Below, piece by piece: positions 45,003 through 55,732 of a stretch of DNA of 64,000 nt. The stretch is taken from assembly GCA_011319805.1 (NCBI GenBank), contig SJRY01000288.1:49617-113616 (forward strand), in the 5' to 3' direction. The DNA is from Macrocybe gigantea. Its lineage: Eukaryota; Basidiomycota; Agaricomycetes; Agaricales; Callistosporiaceae. The notes beneath the pieces were generated by a model that was not told the DNA's origin, did no database searches, and saw only the letters and a program-made list of their open reading frames with translations. The translations under genes were made by a program, and so were the position numbers. Positions within the stretch are counted from its first letter, which is position 1. The number at the start of each line of letters is the position of its first letter.

Positions 45003-47185
45003 TCCGGGATAAAAGCACCTGCTGCCTTATTAGATGTTAGGTACTTGACAAACCAGAAATGCACAAAGGCATCATACTGGCATTCGGTTGGTCTGCTCCA
45101 GTTACGGCACAGAGTCATAAGGTGGATGGAGTCCTCAGACCCACATCCACAAGAGCATTCATCGCTCTCAACAAAGTTGAACTGCACTCAATACGCATTG
45201 ATCGGCGTGTGTCCACATGCAACATGACAGCAGTGAGCAAATAGCTCATTGCTGGTCACCAACTTCATGAAACCCGTTTGTTTGTGAAGCGGGCACTCAT
45301 AGGACTCAGGCTTTCCAGCATCGTAGAATTGAAACATGGAAGCACCAATATATTTCTTAATTCCAGAGTCGTGGAACCAAGAGGCATGCATTTTGTCATC
45401 CGCCTCCTTACGGAGTGCGTCAGTGGTATAGAAGGGATGAAGTCCCTGAGGGATGTCGAGGCCACATGCTGACTCGTATGCTTTGACTTGGATAGCCTAC
45501 TTCCAGGAGGAAGGGACGTGCCAGAATGTAATCTGGTGGAGCTCGGATTGGGCAAGTCAAGCCTGCAATGAAACACACAGTGCAATAGAATGCGACTGCA
45601 TAGAGTGGGGATTACAGTTGATGATGCGATTGATTGCATTCATCAAGTCGAGAAAGCACATGATGGATGTAGCTCCATCCTGTACAATAGCCTTTTGGAT
45701 TGACATGCACAATCCAATCAGCTCAGAGTCATCACTTGTCGCTTTGCCAACAGGCTGACGAGTTTCGAAAACAAGTGTATTACCTTGGTAAACCCGGGAT
45801 GAATACACTGACTGTCTGAGTGTATCTGCTTTCATAGGCATGGCACCATCGCTACTCGTATATACACAATTAGGCTCGAGCTGGCACTCAGCGAGTGCTT
45901 GTTCGAGCAATGTGTGATAAGCCTTGACAGAGTCCTCGTCTTTGCCAAGGAGCTTATGGATCTCAAGGTGGCTGCTGAACTGGTCAACGAGCTGCCTGCC
46001 CGGATTATTCGCATCTGCGAAATAGTCCGTGGATAGAAAGTTAGGTGGTTTAAGGTCCACCAAGTCCTTGAGAGGGGACTTGAGTGCACTGCACTGCCTG
46101 TCCAAGTGGGAGGCCAAGTTCTTCGACCTCGAAGGATCCCCTCCACCTGTGGCAGAGTGGTAAGAGACCTGAGGGCATGCCTCAGGCTGGAATTAGCAAG
46201 ATGGGCAGAGGACCTGACTTTCAAACGCTTGATGAACCTGGCAATCGGCTCGACACAGGCCATCGTTTCAGCTGCCCCCTCCATCTTTGGTACTGTCAGC
46301 CTTGTACTTGGCACCAGTGCTGAAAATATACCAGAAGGTTGACAATATGCCGACCATCATGTCATTTGTTGATGATGGGCTGATTATCGCTCAGTCCAAA
46401 TCCATCCTGGACAATGTTCCGAAGCTTCAGAGGGCATACATGTCTGTGCACAACCTCTTTATGGACTTTGGTCTTGTTGTTGAACACAACAAGACTGAAC
46501 TGCAGCACTTCTCACACAATAGCAAGGATCCCCATCCTTCTATTGACTTGGGTTTTGCCCCATTCACGAGCAACACTCTTCTACAGCCCAAAGATGTTTG
46601 GAGATACCTTGGGTTTTTCTTGGATGCGCGCCTATCCTTTAAGGAGCACATCCATTTTTATGCAATGAAAGCGCTAACTACTGCCAGGGCTTTTCAGATG
46701 TTGGGCAATTCTGTGTGAGGCTTATCCCCTCAACAGAAACGCATTCTCTACCTGTCATGCACATGTCCTATCACCATGTATGGCTGTTTGCTATGGAACT
46801 TCAATGGTATGCACAAAGTCGCACTGCTGAAGCAGTTATGCCAGATGCAGTGTAAGGCTTGCATTTGGATCAATGGTCAGTTCCACACCACTCCAGAGGA
46901 TGCAGCTGAAACAATGGCCTGTATCAAGCCTATCGCCAGGTTCATCAAGCGTCTGAAAGTCGGGTCCTCTGCCCGGCTGGCCAACTCTAACCTGAGGCAT
47001 GCCCTCAGATCTTTAACTACCCCACCTGTGGCAGGGGATGATCCTTCGAGATCGAAGAATTTGACCTCCCTCTTAGACAGGCTGTGCAATGCACTCAAGT
47101 CCACTCTCAAGGATTTGGTGGACCTTAAACCACCTAACTTTCTATCCACGGACTATTTCACAGATGCAATGTTAAATAGAAAAGA

Positions 47186-47257
47186 TGTCCTGACTGGGGA
47201 TTGAACCCAGGACCTCCTGGACATATACTAGTAGCTCTACCACTGAGCTATCAGGCC
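47186..47257 (-). tRNA. tRNA-like sequence with pol III boxes (pseudo-tRNA or SINE head)
   Basis: On the minus strand 72 nt fold largely as a tRNA. The acceptor GGCCTGA pairs with TCAGGAC at 6 of 7 positions, the D arm is GCTC-AGTGGTA-GAGC, and the T arm CTGGG-TTCAATC-CCCAG is perfect, with discriminator A. Box A (TAGCTCAGTGG) and box B (GGTTCAATCCC) are good, and TTTT follows 4-5 nt after the 3' end. The anticodon arm is poor: ACTAG pairs with CCAGG at 3 of 5 places, and the loop TATATGT lacks U33. It sits inside LINE-3, so a decayed tRNA or tRNA-derived SINE is more likely than a working gene. Confidence 0.55.
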
Positions 47258-47436
47258 TGATGGATCAACTTAGAAGTTATATTTACAACCACCTCATTCT
47301 ATATACCTTCAACCTGAGACACTATTTGGTCTAGGTTCTTCGGTATCTTTGATATTAGTGGAGACAACAATGTGCCTGAATACATACAATCTAACAGCCT
47401 TTGCATAGAAGTAATCGCAGCTGGCCTTCAGGCTGG
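47258..47436. other. Unassigned sequence next to the tRNA-like unit
   Basis: About 180 bp that matches neither LINE, gypsy nor copia sequence in the window. With the tRNA-like part it makes a ~270-bp insertion in LINE-3. No frame or repeat is seen. Confidence 0.3.
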
Positions 47437-47798
47437 GGGATCTAGAGCATCAAGTTGTCATGGTGATTGATGAAAGCGAACACTGAGCTTCATTGTGTAT
47501 AGCAGATTTTGCAATGCCTGTTGTTATGGGCCCTTTTGGACCCTTTACGTAGAACTGACCACATCTGGCTCTTAGGAGCTAGAGGACGCTGGCCTAGCAA
47601 ACAAGTGTGCATGAGCGTGCACCTAAATGGCATGTGCACGGATAGGAGACAGCAGGGTTAGTGTGCCTTCTATGTATATCCCCTCAGTTTGGCTTTATTT
47701 GGACTAGTTGTATTTATCGTAGGTACCCTCATATATTTACAAGCAGACTGCCATTGAGCACTGCTTTATAAATTGTTGATTTAAAAAAAAAAAAAAAA

Positions 47799-48240
47799 TG
47801 TGCTCAGTATATTTTCAGTACTGGTGCCAAATAAAGGGCGGACAGTACAGGGGATAGAGCTGAGCCTTGGCCAACACCCACATCAGCATCAAACTCAGGT
47901 GAGATAGCACTATGCCAGGCATAAGAAGTTTTACATCCAATGAGATAAGACTTGAAGAATCTTGACACTTGATGTGCGAAGCCTCCATAATGCAAGATCC
48001 TCACCAGCATATGATGGTTAAGTAAGGGGAAATATTGAGTGACATCAAATGTGATGACACTCATTTTGAGACCCTTTAGCTAGCCTTGCTGGATAATATG
48101 GCTCAGGAAGATCCCAGCGTCCTCCATGGAGTTCTGCCAGATACCGCTGAACTGCTTCAGGTTGAAAATAGCAAATTTAGTCACTTTGTATTGCATACGT
48201 CATGCCAGCATTTTCTCGATGAGCTTGCTGAGTGTTATGA
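47799..48240 (-). mobile_element. LINE RT fragment, minus
   Basis: An ORF2 RT core fragment on the minus strand (MSVITFDVTQYFPLLNH; GVGQGSALSPVLSAL; LYLAPVLKIY) with upstream RT text to about 48240. No poly(A) belongs to it, and the left end abuts the A run of LINE-3. Confidence 0.8.
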
Positions 48241-48357
48241 TTTTAGGACTTATCGTTATCTTGACGATGGGCACGTGACTCAAAAACCAGATGATGAACA
48301 TGTGATATGAACTGCGATGTGACAAATAAGACACCATGTGATGACTTGAGGAAACCC
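48241..48357. other. Short unassigned segment before the copia LTR
   Basis: About 117 bp with words GTGACTC, GTGATATG and GTGATGACTTG, possibly original target DNA of the copia element that starts at 48358. Nothing else is seen. Confidence 0.3.
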
Positions 48358-48818
48358 TGTTAGAAATGCCCCTCCTGTCCGGACTTGTGCATAGGACAGG
48401 ACCCAGGCTATGTGCCTAGCAATGCACACAGCCTATGGCTGTGTGCGCAGCAATATGCAGCCTGTGGCTGCGTCCGCAGCAATGCACAGCACAAGCTGTG
48501 CACGCAGTAATGCGCAGTAAATGGCTGTCTCCGCAGCAGTGCACAGCCTACAGCTGTGCCCGCAGCAATGCGCAGCCTATGGCTGCACACACAGCCTTCT
48601 ACACATATATATAGGTAGCACCATGCTTCTCTTTCCGCAATGCCCATTTATAAACAAGTGTAAACAACCCTCCTCATCGTCGTCTTCGTTCTACACCAGC
48701 ATCAACTGGGCTGATCGTGTATCAAGTTGCAAACCCGAGTTCCTAACACTCTTGAGCCCTTCTGTCTCCTATATCGCGAAAATCGGCTGAAAATCAACTG
48801 GTCTACTAGAGGTTTTTG

Positions 48819-50674
48819 ATGAGCGACGACGATCCGCTCAACATCATCAGCGGCGGCGGTCATGCACCGCTCAACCCGCACCCAGGACAGCCTACTGCTG
48901 GCCCATCCCGCTGCCCTGCTCCTCCTCCCCCCACAGGGAATGCGAGCCTTCTCTTCCAAGGTGGTGACGGTCTCATGGATACCGATGACACCAACCCTTG
49001 AACACAGGAGGGCCTACTGTACCCTCTGCCCCCCCCTCTCCATCGATCCTGTCCACTGAGGCAGCATACAACGACAATGCTATCGGCATAGCGATCTTCC
49101 CCGAAGGGGATCAGTTCCTTCACGGTGAAGCCAAGGCCGCAGCCGAGTCTCTCGCCGCCCTCAAGGCTTGGATCTTGAAGGTCGGCTCTTCCTCTGTCTC
49201 TATTCTGGCAGGATACCAGTATGCCATCGCTGAGGGCATTGCGACTTTGGTCAGCAGTGCAGGTGACGTTAATATGTTCTCCGTCTCTATGCTGGATGGA
49301 CCCCAGCACCCCTTAGGCAGGCATCTACAAGAAATTGTCAACGCCCACCTTCCCGCTCATGGAAAGGTGACTTGGTTCGCTGACTCTCACACCGCTCCTT
49401 CTGGCACTGTACGTCCTGAAGACTCCTGCTCGAACATGGGTGCTCGTCCCCCGAAACCACCTCAGAACCTGAACTGCCCCCCTCCGCCACAGCCGCGGTC
49501 CCGCTCCCGAACTCCGGGTCATGGTCTGCCCCCTCCTGTCAACAGGGCTACCCGCCCTGCTGCTGGCAAGCGCTCGTATGCGCAAGCCTTGGCCCAACCA
49601 GCTAACACTCCCACCGAAGCTATCATAGCGTTGGCAAAGACATTCCCACACCTCCCCGCAGAAAAGATCATCTCCTTACAAAAGGAAGTGATCGGGGAGT
49701 CTTCTGGACCGCCTAAGAAGAAGGCGAAGTCCACTTCGCATGGACCGTCCCGACGTAATATCAGGGTATCCTTTACTTTCCCAGTGGACAATACATCTGT
49801 TGCCGCTGGGACTCTTCTCTCTGCCTTCAATTGAGGGCTGACCACTGGCAAATCCTGGATTAGATGTGAATCCATCCAGGACCACTCTGCCTCCTTGTTT
49901 TCGTATTTGATGATGAAGGTGGCATCATCCAAGGACCTTGGCATTCTGCGTGAAGCTGCCCTCCGGTGTGCTCTGGCTGGTTCTACCATCAAGCTCACTA
50001 TTCCTACGAGCGTTTCCTATGTGAAACTGCTCGACGTACCATACTTCAATGCCGACAGAAGTGTCATCACTGCCTGGCAAGCATATGAGATTCTCCAGGA
50101 TTCTTCATTCTCGGACCTCATCACCCTCATTGGAGTTCCTCGCGTCATGCGCAACTCCAAGAATTCTGATACTGTGACCGTTTGGTTCAATATCGAAGAT
50201 ATGTCCACTGGCCAGAACGTCAAAGCTCTGGACAACTGCACCGTTATGGTCCGGAACTGGCAATGCCGCTTCCGTGCTGCTCTCTCATCGCTGGGAGTTC
50301 CTCTCTGTGAATGTTGTTGGCGTTGGGGACACTCCGCTTTAAAGTGTAACCAACAGTCCCTCCAATGCCCGGTCTGTGGGGAATCCCATAGAAAGGAGCA
50401 TCACCGCACACTCACGTCTTGCTGCAAAGCAAGACCCAAGGCCAACCCTCCTCGCAAGGCAACCCCGGCAGGTCAACCCTGCCCGCATGCTCCAAAGTGT
50501 CTTAGCTGCGGCAAAGACCACTCCACTGATAACCGGAAGTGTGCCTTCTGGAAGAATTGCTTTGATCCCGAGTGGATCAAACAACACTATCAGCTGGTAT
50601 GTGATCGAGCACGGTCAAGTCCCAAATATTCTAACGCCTCCCTGCAGTGCAATGCGGAGGCCGATGCATCATGA
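48819..50674 (+). pseudogene. ORF1 of LINE-6 (gag-like with zinc knuckles)
   Basis: Starts MSDDDPLNIISGGG. It has a one-base loss near 48990 and a TGA at 49832-49834 where other copies have CGA. Middle part: STEAAYNDNAIGIAIFPEG and YAQALAQPANTP. It ends with cysteine knuckles CECCWRWGHSALKC, CPVCGESHRKEHH and CLSCGKDHSTDNRKC (50310-50550). The product would bind RNA in the element's RNP. The TGA stop (50672-50674) overlaps the ATG of ORF2 as ATGA. Confidence 0.82.
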
Positions 50675-53463
50675 GTGACACCTCCAGTGGATCAGCCCCA
50701 GCTGTTGTCCCTGGACCGGACGGACGCTCTTTGATTTCTTCGTTTTGTATTTTCTCTCAAAATGTAAATAGGAAATATGTACATATAGATGTCCTCCTCT
50801 CCACTCTTGGAGAGGACTATGATATCTTGTTTCTCCAAGAACCCACTTGGAATCTGCTAAGACAAGCCCTATCAGCATATAGCACTGACAGCGAGCCAGT
50901 AATCGGAGGTCCCAGTCATCCCGACTGGACTTGCATCGTTCGCCGCTCATTGTATGAGGACCCGCCTCGGGTGATGGCATACATCCACAACCGCTTACAT
51001 CGGTTGTGCCCCTCCCTTCGACGCGATCTTGTCGACAGTCGTGATCTGATGATCGTCAGCTTCTCCACTCCCGGGGAGCCTCTATTCCTCGCTAACGCCT
51101 ACTCTGATGTAGATGGAAGCACTATCCATTTGCTGCATGATTGTGCGGAAAGACCTGACTTCCCCAACCTATCTTATTTAGGAGGGGACTTCAACTGTCA
51201 TTATGAACTCTGGGATGGAGTCCATACCTTGCAGCGTACACGAGGAGAGATGCTGTGTAATGCAGCGCTCAATCTTGGTCTTGATTGGGTGGAGCCATCT
51301 AACCATGGCCCGACCTTCATCTCTCATAACACGGAGCTTCGGCCCTCAGTTATTAATTTAATGTTCACCCCTGTTGATGTGATGGGGGTGGCGCCAGTCA
51401 TTCGTGACGACCTGAGATTGACCTCGGACCATTGTCCATTGTCGCTCTCCTTAGACATTCTGCTACTGGACCTCTCTGATCCACGCCAGACTCTTCCAAA
51501 GGACAGTGTGCCTGAGTTTATCTCTGACATTGCTGGCGATCTGCTCGGTATGGACTTAGTGCCAATCGAGTCATCAGAGGATTTAGAGAGCATCCTCCAG
51601 ACTCTCTCCAAATCAGTTGACCATGCTTGGGACCTCCACTCCAAGGAGTACAAGCTATCGAAGCAGAGCAAAGGCTGGTGGAATCAGCATTGTTCCGAAA
51701 CTTTGGACACCTTCAGGCAGACCCGGACTGAAGATGACCATCGCATCTGGCGCCGAGCTATTAAAGATGCCAAGCGCACCTTCTTTGATCAGCGAATCAA
51801 GGAGGTTGCAGAAAAGTCGCGACATCCATGGGATTTAGCTGCATGGATGAAGCAAAGGCTGCTTCTGGCCTACGAGGCTATCTCCTTTCAGGGCAACCTT
51901 GCAATTCTATCGAGTCGCTTTGGGATGCGCTTGACAAGTCCTATAATGCTGCGTCCAACAGGCCAGTTAATCTGGATAAGCTCGAGGAGCTCAAGCCTCA
52001 TCCAAGTCAGGAATATGCCATCTTCGATCTGAAGCAGTTCGGTGGCATTCAGCAGAACTCTACGGAGGATGCTGGTGTCTTTCTGACCCATATCATCTGG
52101 CAAGGCTGGCTGAAGGGTCTCAAGATGAGTGTCATTGCTTTCGATGTAGCTCAATATTTCCCCTCTCTCAACCATCGCATGTTAGTGAGGATACTTCAAC
52201 ACGGGGGCTTCGCACGTCAAGTGTCCAAGTTCTTCGAATCCTACCTCATCAGGCATAAAACTTCCTACGCTTGGCATAGTGCCATCTCACCAGAGTTCAA
52301 TGCCGATGTTGGTGTCAGACAAGGCTCTGCTCTATCTCCAGTACTGTCAGCCTTATATTTGGCACCAGTACTGAAAATATACCAGAAGGTTGACAATATG
52401 CCAACCATCATGTCATTTGTAGATGATGGGCTGATTATTGCTCAGTCTAAATCCATCCCGGACAATGTTCCAAAACTTCAGAGGGCGTACGCATCTGTGC
52501 ACAGCCTCTTTACGGACTTCGGTCTTGTTGTTGAACACAACAAAACTGAACTGCAGCATTTCTCGTGCAATAGTAAAGACCCACGTCCTTCTATTGATTT
52601 GGGGTTTGCCCCGTTCACGGGCAACACTCCCCTGCAACCCAAGGAGGTGTGGAGATACCTTGGGTTCTTTCTGGATGCGCGCCTGTCTTTCAAGGAACAC
52701 GTCCGCTTCTACGCAACGAAAGCGCTGACTACAGCCAGGGCTTTCCAGATGTTGGGCAACTCTGTGTGAGGACTATCCCCTCAACAGAAGCGCATCCTTT
52801 ACCTGTCATGCGCGCGTCCTATTGCGACGTATGGCTGTTTGTTATGGAACTTCAATGGTATGTGCAATGTCACACTGTTGAAGCAACTATGCCAGATGCA
52901 GCATAAGGCTTGCATTTGGATTAATGGTCAATTTCGCACCACTCCGGAGGGTGTGGCTGAAACGATGGCCTGTGTCGAGCCTATCGCCAGGTTTATCAAG
53001 CATCTGAAAGTCGGGTCCTCTGCCCGGCTGGCCAATTCCAACTTGAGGCATGCCCTCAGAGCTTTGACTACTCCACCTGCGGCGGGGGGTGATCCTTCAA
53101 GGTCAAAGAACTTGACCTCCCTCTTGGACAGGCAGCGTACTGCACTCAAGTCCCCTCTCAAGGATTTGGTGGACCTTAAACCCGGGCTTCATGAAATTGG
53201 TGACAGGCAATGAGCTATTTGCCCGCTGCTGTCGCGTTGCATGCAGACACGCACTGATTAATGCATCTCGAGTGCGGTTTAATTTTGTCAAGAGCGATGA
53301 GTGCTCATGCGGGCGGGGTCCTGAGGACTCGTTATGACTCTGTGCCATAATTGGAACAGACCAGCCAAACGCCAGTATGATGCCTTTGTGCGTTCCTGGT
53401 TTGTCAAGTACCTAACGTCTAATAAGGCAGCGGGTGCTTTTATCCCGGATCCGGGGGGCGGGT
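50671..53463 (+). pseudogene. ORF2 of LINE-6 (APE endonuclease, RT, RNase H remnant)
   Basis: Begins MSDTSSGSAPAVV. The endonuclease domain has IFSQNVNRKYVHIDVLL, FLQEPTWN, GGDFNCHYELWDG and TSDHCPLSLSLD, and is open for 454 codons. A one-base loss near 51893 then shifts frame to RT (FDVAQYFPSLNH; FVDDGLIIAQSKS at about 52420-52460). Text continues to VDLKP at about 53180 and jumps to the C-terminal GDRQ and CSCGRGPEDS zinc part. A TGA near 52767 (GNSV then stop) is shared with the fragment at 46716. Domain order APE-RT-RNase H-CCHC fits the I/Tad1 group. Confidence 0.85.
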
Positions 53464-54010
53464 AACTGCCTCTTCGTAGCGGGAGATACTCAGGGTTATA
53501 GCTCCTTGCGGGGCCTTTGCGCGGAAGTGACCGCAACCAGCCTTTGGGCCGGGGGACCCAGAGCATCAATTCAATATGGTGCTCGACGAAAGCGAACACT
53601 GAGCATTATTGCGCATTGCAGACTCTGCGACACCTGTCGTTACGCGGGTTGAGCGAGTGAGTCAGCACGAGTGTGTGCCTGGGAGGCGCGCACTCGGGCA
53701 GGAGACAACAGGGTGAATATGCCCTCTATGTACATCCCTTCAGTCCAGTTTCTTTTGGACTAGTCGTATTTATCGTAGGTACCATTGTGTATTTACAAGC
53801 GGACTGCCATCGAGCACCACTATATAAATGGTTGATTTAAAAAAAAAAATATATATATATATAGGTAGCACAGAGTGCCTTGAAGTCCCCAGTATTCTCA
53901 CTCAGGACTTCTAGACAAGTACTTGTACATAACTCAATTACTAGTATTCTCACTCAGGACTTCTAGGTTCTAAGGCTCGTCCAGAGTGTTCCCTGTGCCT
54001 AGTTTTAACA

Positions 54011-54022
54011 GGTTATGGGCCC
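54011..54022 (+). promoter_or_regulatory. Primer binding site of the copia element
   Basis: GGTTATGGGCCC directly follows the LTR. It is the complement of GGGCCCATAACC, the anticodon stem-loop of eukaryotic initiator tRNA-Met. This is the half-tRNA priming site known from Drosophila copia and related elements. Confidence 0.75.
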
Positions 54023-54464
54023 CGGCCTCTAACAGCCTTATCAGACATATACTAAGAGTCTGGATTTCCTTCCATCTTTCCCCTTCCTAGCCTGGAGTTC
54101 ACTGTTCTTATAGGGTGTATGTCTAAGTTTAGTAGATAGGAGCACCAACTGTTGGGACTGGTCTTCATTTGAAGCAGTCTTTACTCCACCAGTAGAAAAC
54201 CAGGTAGTCATTTCTATGACTCTGGGGTTAGGCCTTTGTCCTTTTACTTTACTTAAGTAAATCAAGGACACTTTTAGGAGCTAGATCTTTCTTGACACAC
54301 ACTCTCCTGAGGGCAAGGCCAGTAGCACAGTCTCTCTCTCTATTGTAGAACCCTGCCCAAGCAAGTGGATTGTGGTTGTATTCCCAACCTCTCATCATTC
54401 CATTCCATTCCATCTCCTTGCCTCTATCCCTTTGCCATCTCCCTGCCTCTAGCATCTTGCCATT
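54011..54464 (+). other. Copia leader region
   Basis: About 450 bp between LTR and gag ATG. A CT-rich part (54400-54460, with repeated CATTCCATTCCATCTCCTTGCC-like words) comes just before the start. No ORF is seen. It probably contains the packaging signal. Confidence 0.4.
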
Positions 54465-55732
54465 ATGTCTTCCTCTACCTCCATGCCTTCTTTCACCAAA
54501 CTCAACTCCACCAACTATCCTACTTGGTCTGAAGAAATGGAGGCCTGGCTCAGAGCCTGTGGCCTTTGGAGGATTGTCTCTGGTTCAAATCCAAGACCAG
54601 TAGACTCCACTTCTGCTGAAGCATGGGACCTAAAGTCAGACAAAGCAGCTGGCCAGCTCTACCTTATGGTGGAGCAGGAACAAAGAATTCATTTCCATGG
54701 GATTAAAGATGATCCTGTGAAGATGTGGGCTGCTTTGGAAAAGGTCCATCTTCAAAAGAAGCCTGGCTCCAGGTTCAATGCCTATGATGATCTCTGCTCT
54801 ATCAGGAAGAAGGAGGATGAAACTCTACAATCCCTTATGAACAGAGTTGAGGACTGTCTGATCAAAATTCAAAATCTTCGCCCAGCGGACTTCACTCTAT
54901 CCAGCCTGGAAAGTGAACTTGCTTCCATGGCCTTGATCAGAGCTCTTCCTGAGGAGTACAACTCCTTTGTCTCCTCCCTTCTTCTTCATGACAAGCTTGA
55001 CAAAGACACTATCAAACAAGCCTTTGTTACTGAAGAGATCCAAAGGACTAGAAGATCTGCTGATGCTGCAGAGTCTGCCTTAAAGGCCACCAATTCCTCA
55101 CATTCCTCCAATTCATCTAAACAGAAGAACTCCAACTCTAATACATCACAGAAAAAGGACAAAACATGTGGATTCTGTGGTCTGGATCACTTCTAGAGGA
55201 ATTGCCAACTTTACAAGGAGGCTCAAAAGGTGGCTAGGCAAAAGACTAAAGGGCAGGAGCAAGCCAATAAGGCTACAGAGTCCGAAGTAACCGAATTTGC
55301 AGGCAATACAAGTGCCAAACTCTCTCATCCACTCCAACTGGATGCTGACTTTGATTGGATCGCAGACACAGGGGCCACTTCTCATATGACCCCTCATAAA
55401 CACTGGGTCAGAAACTATACCCCTCTCAAGATTCCAATCAAGTTGGCAGATAGTTCCATTATTTATTCAGCTGGAGTTGGGACTGTGATTTTCAATCCAG
55501 TCGTTAGAGGCAAACCAGCCCAATCTGTAGAGTTTACCAGGGTTTTGCATGTGCCAGAACTCCGAAACAATCTATTGTCCTGTCTATATCTCTCCAAACA
55601 CAAAGCTTTCAGGATTGTCATTGATGATTCCTGCATAGATGTTCATTCCAAACCACTTAACAGGACACTCTTCTCTGCTCACATCACTCCCAACAATACT
55701 GCTCAGTTGGATGGTGTAACAAACACAAGCCG
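54465..55732 (+). pseudogene. copia gag-protease, one nonsense codon, cut by LINE-7
   Basis: A single frame from ATG 54465 (MSSSTSMPSFTKLNSTNY, YPTWSEEMEAW). The gag core has KMWAALEKVHLQK, RFNAYDDLCSIRKKEDE and ALPEEYNSFVSSLL. A zinc knuckle of the form CGFCGLDHF-x-RNC at about 55168-55206 has TAG at x (55194-55196), where Trp would be expected. The protease has WIADTGATSHMTPH (DTGA) near 55360 and HVPELRNNLLS. The frame ends at the LINE-7 junction. Copia elements make gag and pol as one polyprotein, and the single frame here agrees. Confidence 0.88.

Larger units (their letters stand above)
41600..46289 (-). mobile_element. LINE-4: minus-strand, 5'-truncated LINE inside LINE-3
   Basis: Starts (3' end) with the T run 41600-41629 and the 3' untranslated part, and is then interrupted by a copia solo LTR (41962-42364) and by LINE-5 (42502-45000). 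It continues from 45019 through RNase H (SSDGAMPMKADTLRQS; 46117-45557) and ends 5'-truncated in late RT near 46282. Target-site repeats identify all three nesting steps. Confidence 0.85.
41105..47798 (+). mobile_element. LINE-3: plus-strand copy split by a minus-strand LINE
   Basis: RT text runs 41105-41599 (EDAGVFLTHIIWQGWLKG; FNVAQYFPSLNH; GSALSPVLS) and resumes at 46298 (LYLAPVLKIYQK; FVDDGLIIAQSKS) up to 47168. A tRNA-like insertion region (47169-47436) and the 3' untranslated part with A run 47783-47798 follow. The interruption 41600-46289 is LINE-4, which has an 8-bp flanking repeat GTACTGTC (41592-41599 and 46290-46297). RNase H is missing. Confidence 0.82.
48622..53854 (+). mobile_element. 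LINE-6: nearly full-span LINE inside the copia LTR
   Basis: Non-LTR element with both ends. The 5' end is near 48622 and the A-rich tail 53839-53849 runs into the target. A 17-bp target duplication ATATATATAGGTAGCAC lies at 48605-48621 and 53855-53871. ORF1 and ORF2 are both present, but ORF2 lacks about 0.4 kb between endonuclease and RT (near 52010) and most of RNase H (near 53180). It is therefore dead, and the large deletions may have formed at or before insertion. Confidence 0.92.
48358..54010 (+). repeat. 5' LTR of the copia element, split by LINE-6
   Basis: The first part (48358-48621) has the start TGTTAGAAATGCCCC, the hairpin repeat units (about 48425-48595) and the TATATATAGG box. 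The second part (53872-54010) has AGAGTGCCTTGAAG to AGTTTTAACA. The split is in the TATA region. Confidence 0.9.
48358..55732 (+). mobile_element. Ty1/copia element 5' part, interrupted by LINE-6
   Basis: The 5' LTR is in two parts, 48358-48621 and 53872-54010. Without one copy of the 17-bp repeat it adds up to 403 bp, the same length as the solo LTR at 41962. A primer site follows at 54011, then a leader, and gag with protease from 54465. The element is cut at about 55732 by LINE-7, and its RT and 3' LTR are not seen afterwards in the window. Confidence 0.9.

Noticed and set aside
47186..47257. Functional tRNA gene with an intron
   Set aside because: The space for the anticodon arm is exactly 17-18 nt, leaving no room for an intron, and the loop lacks U33. 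The stem pairs poorly.
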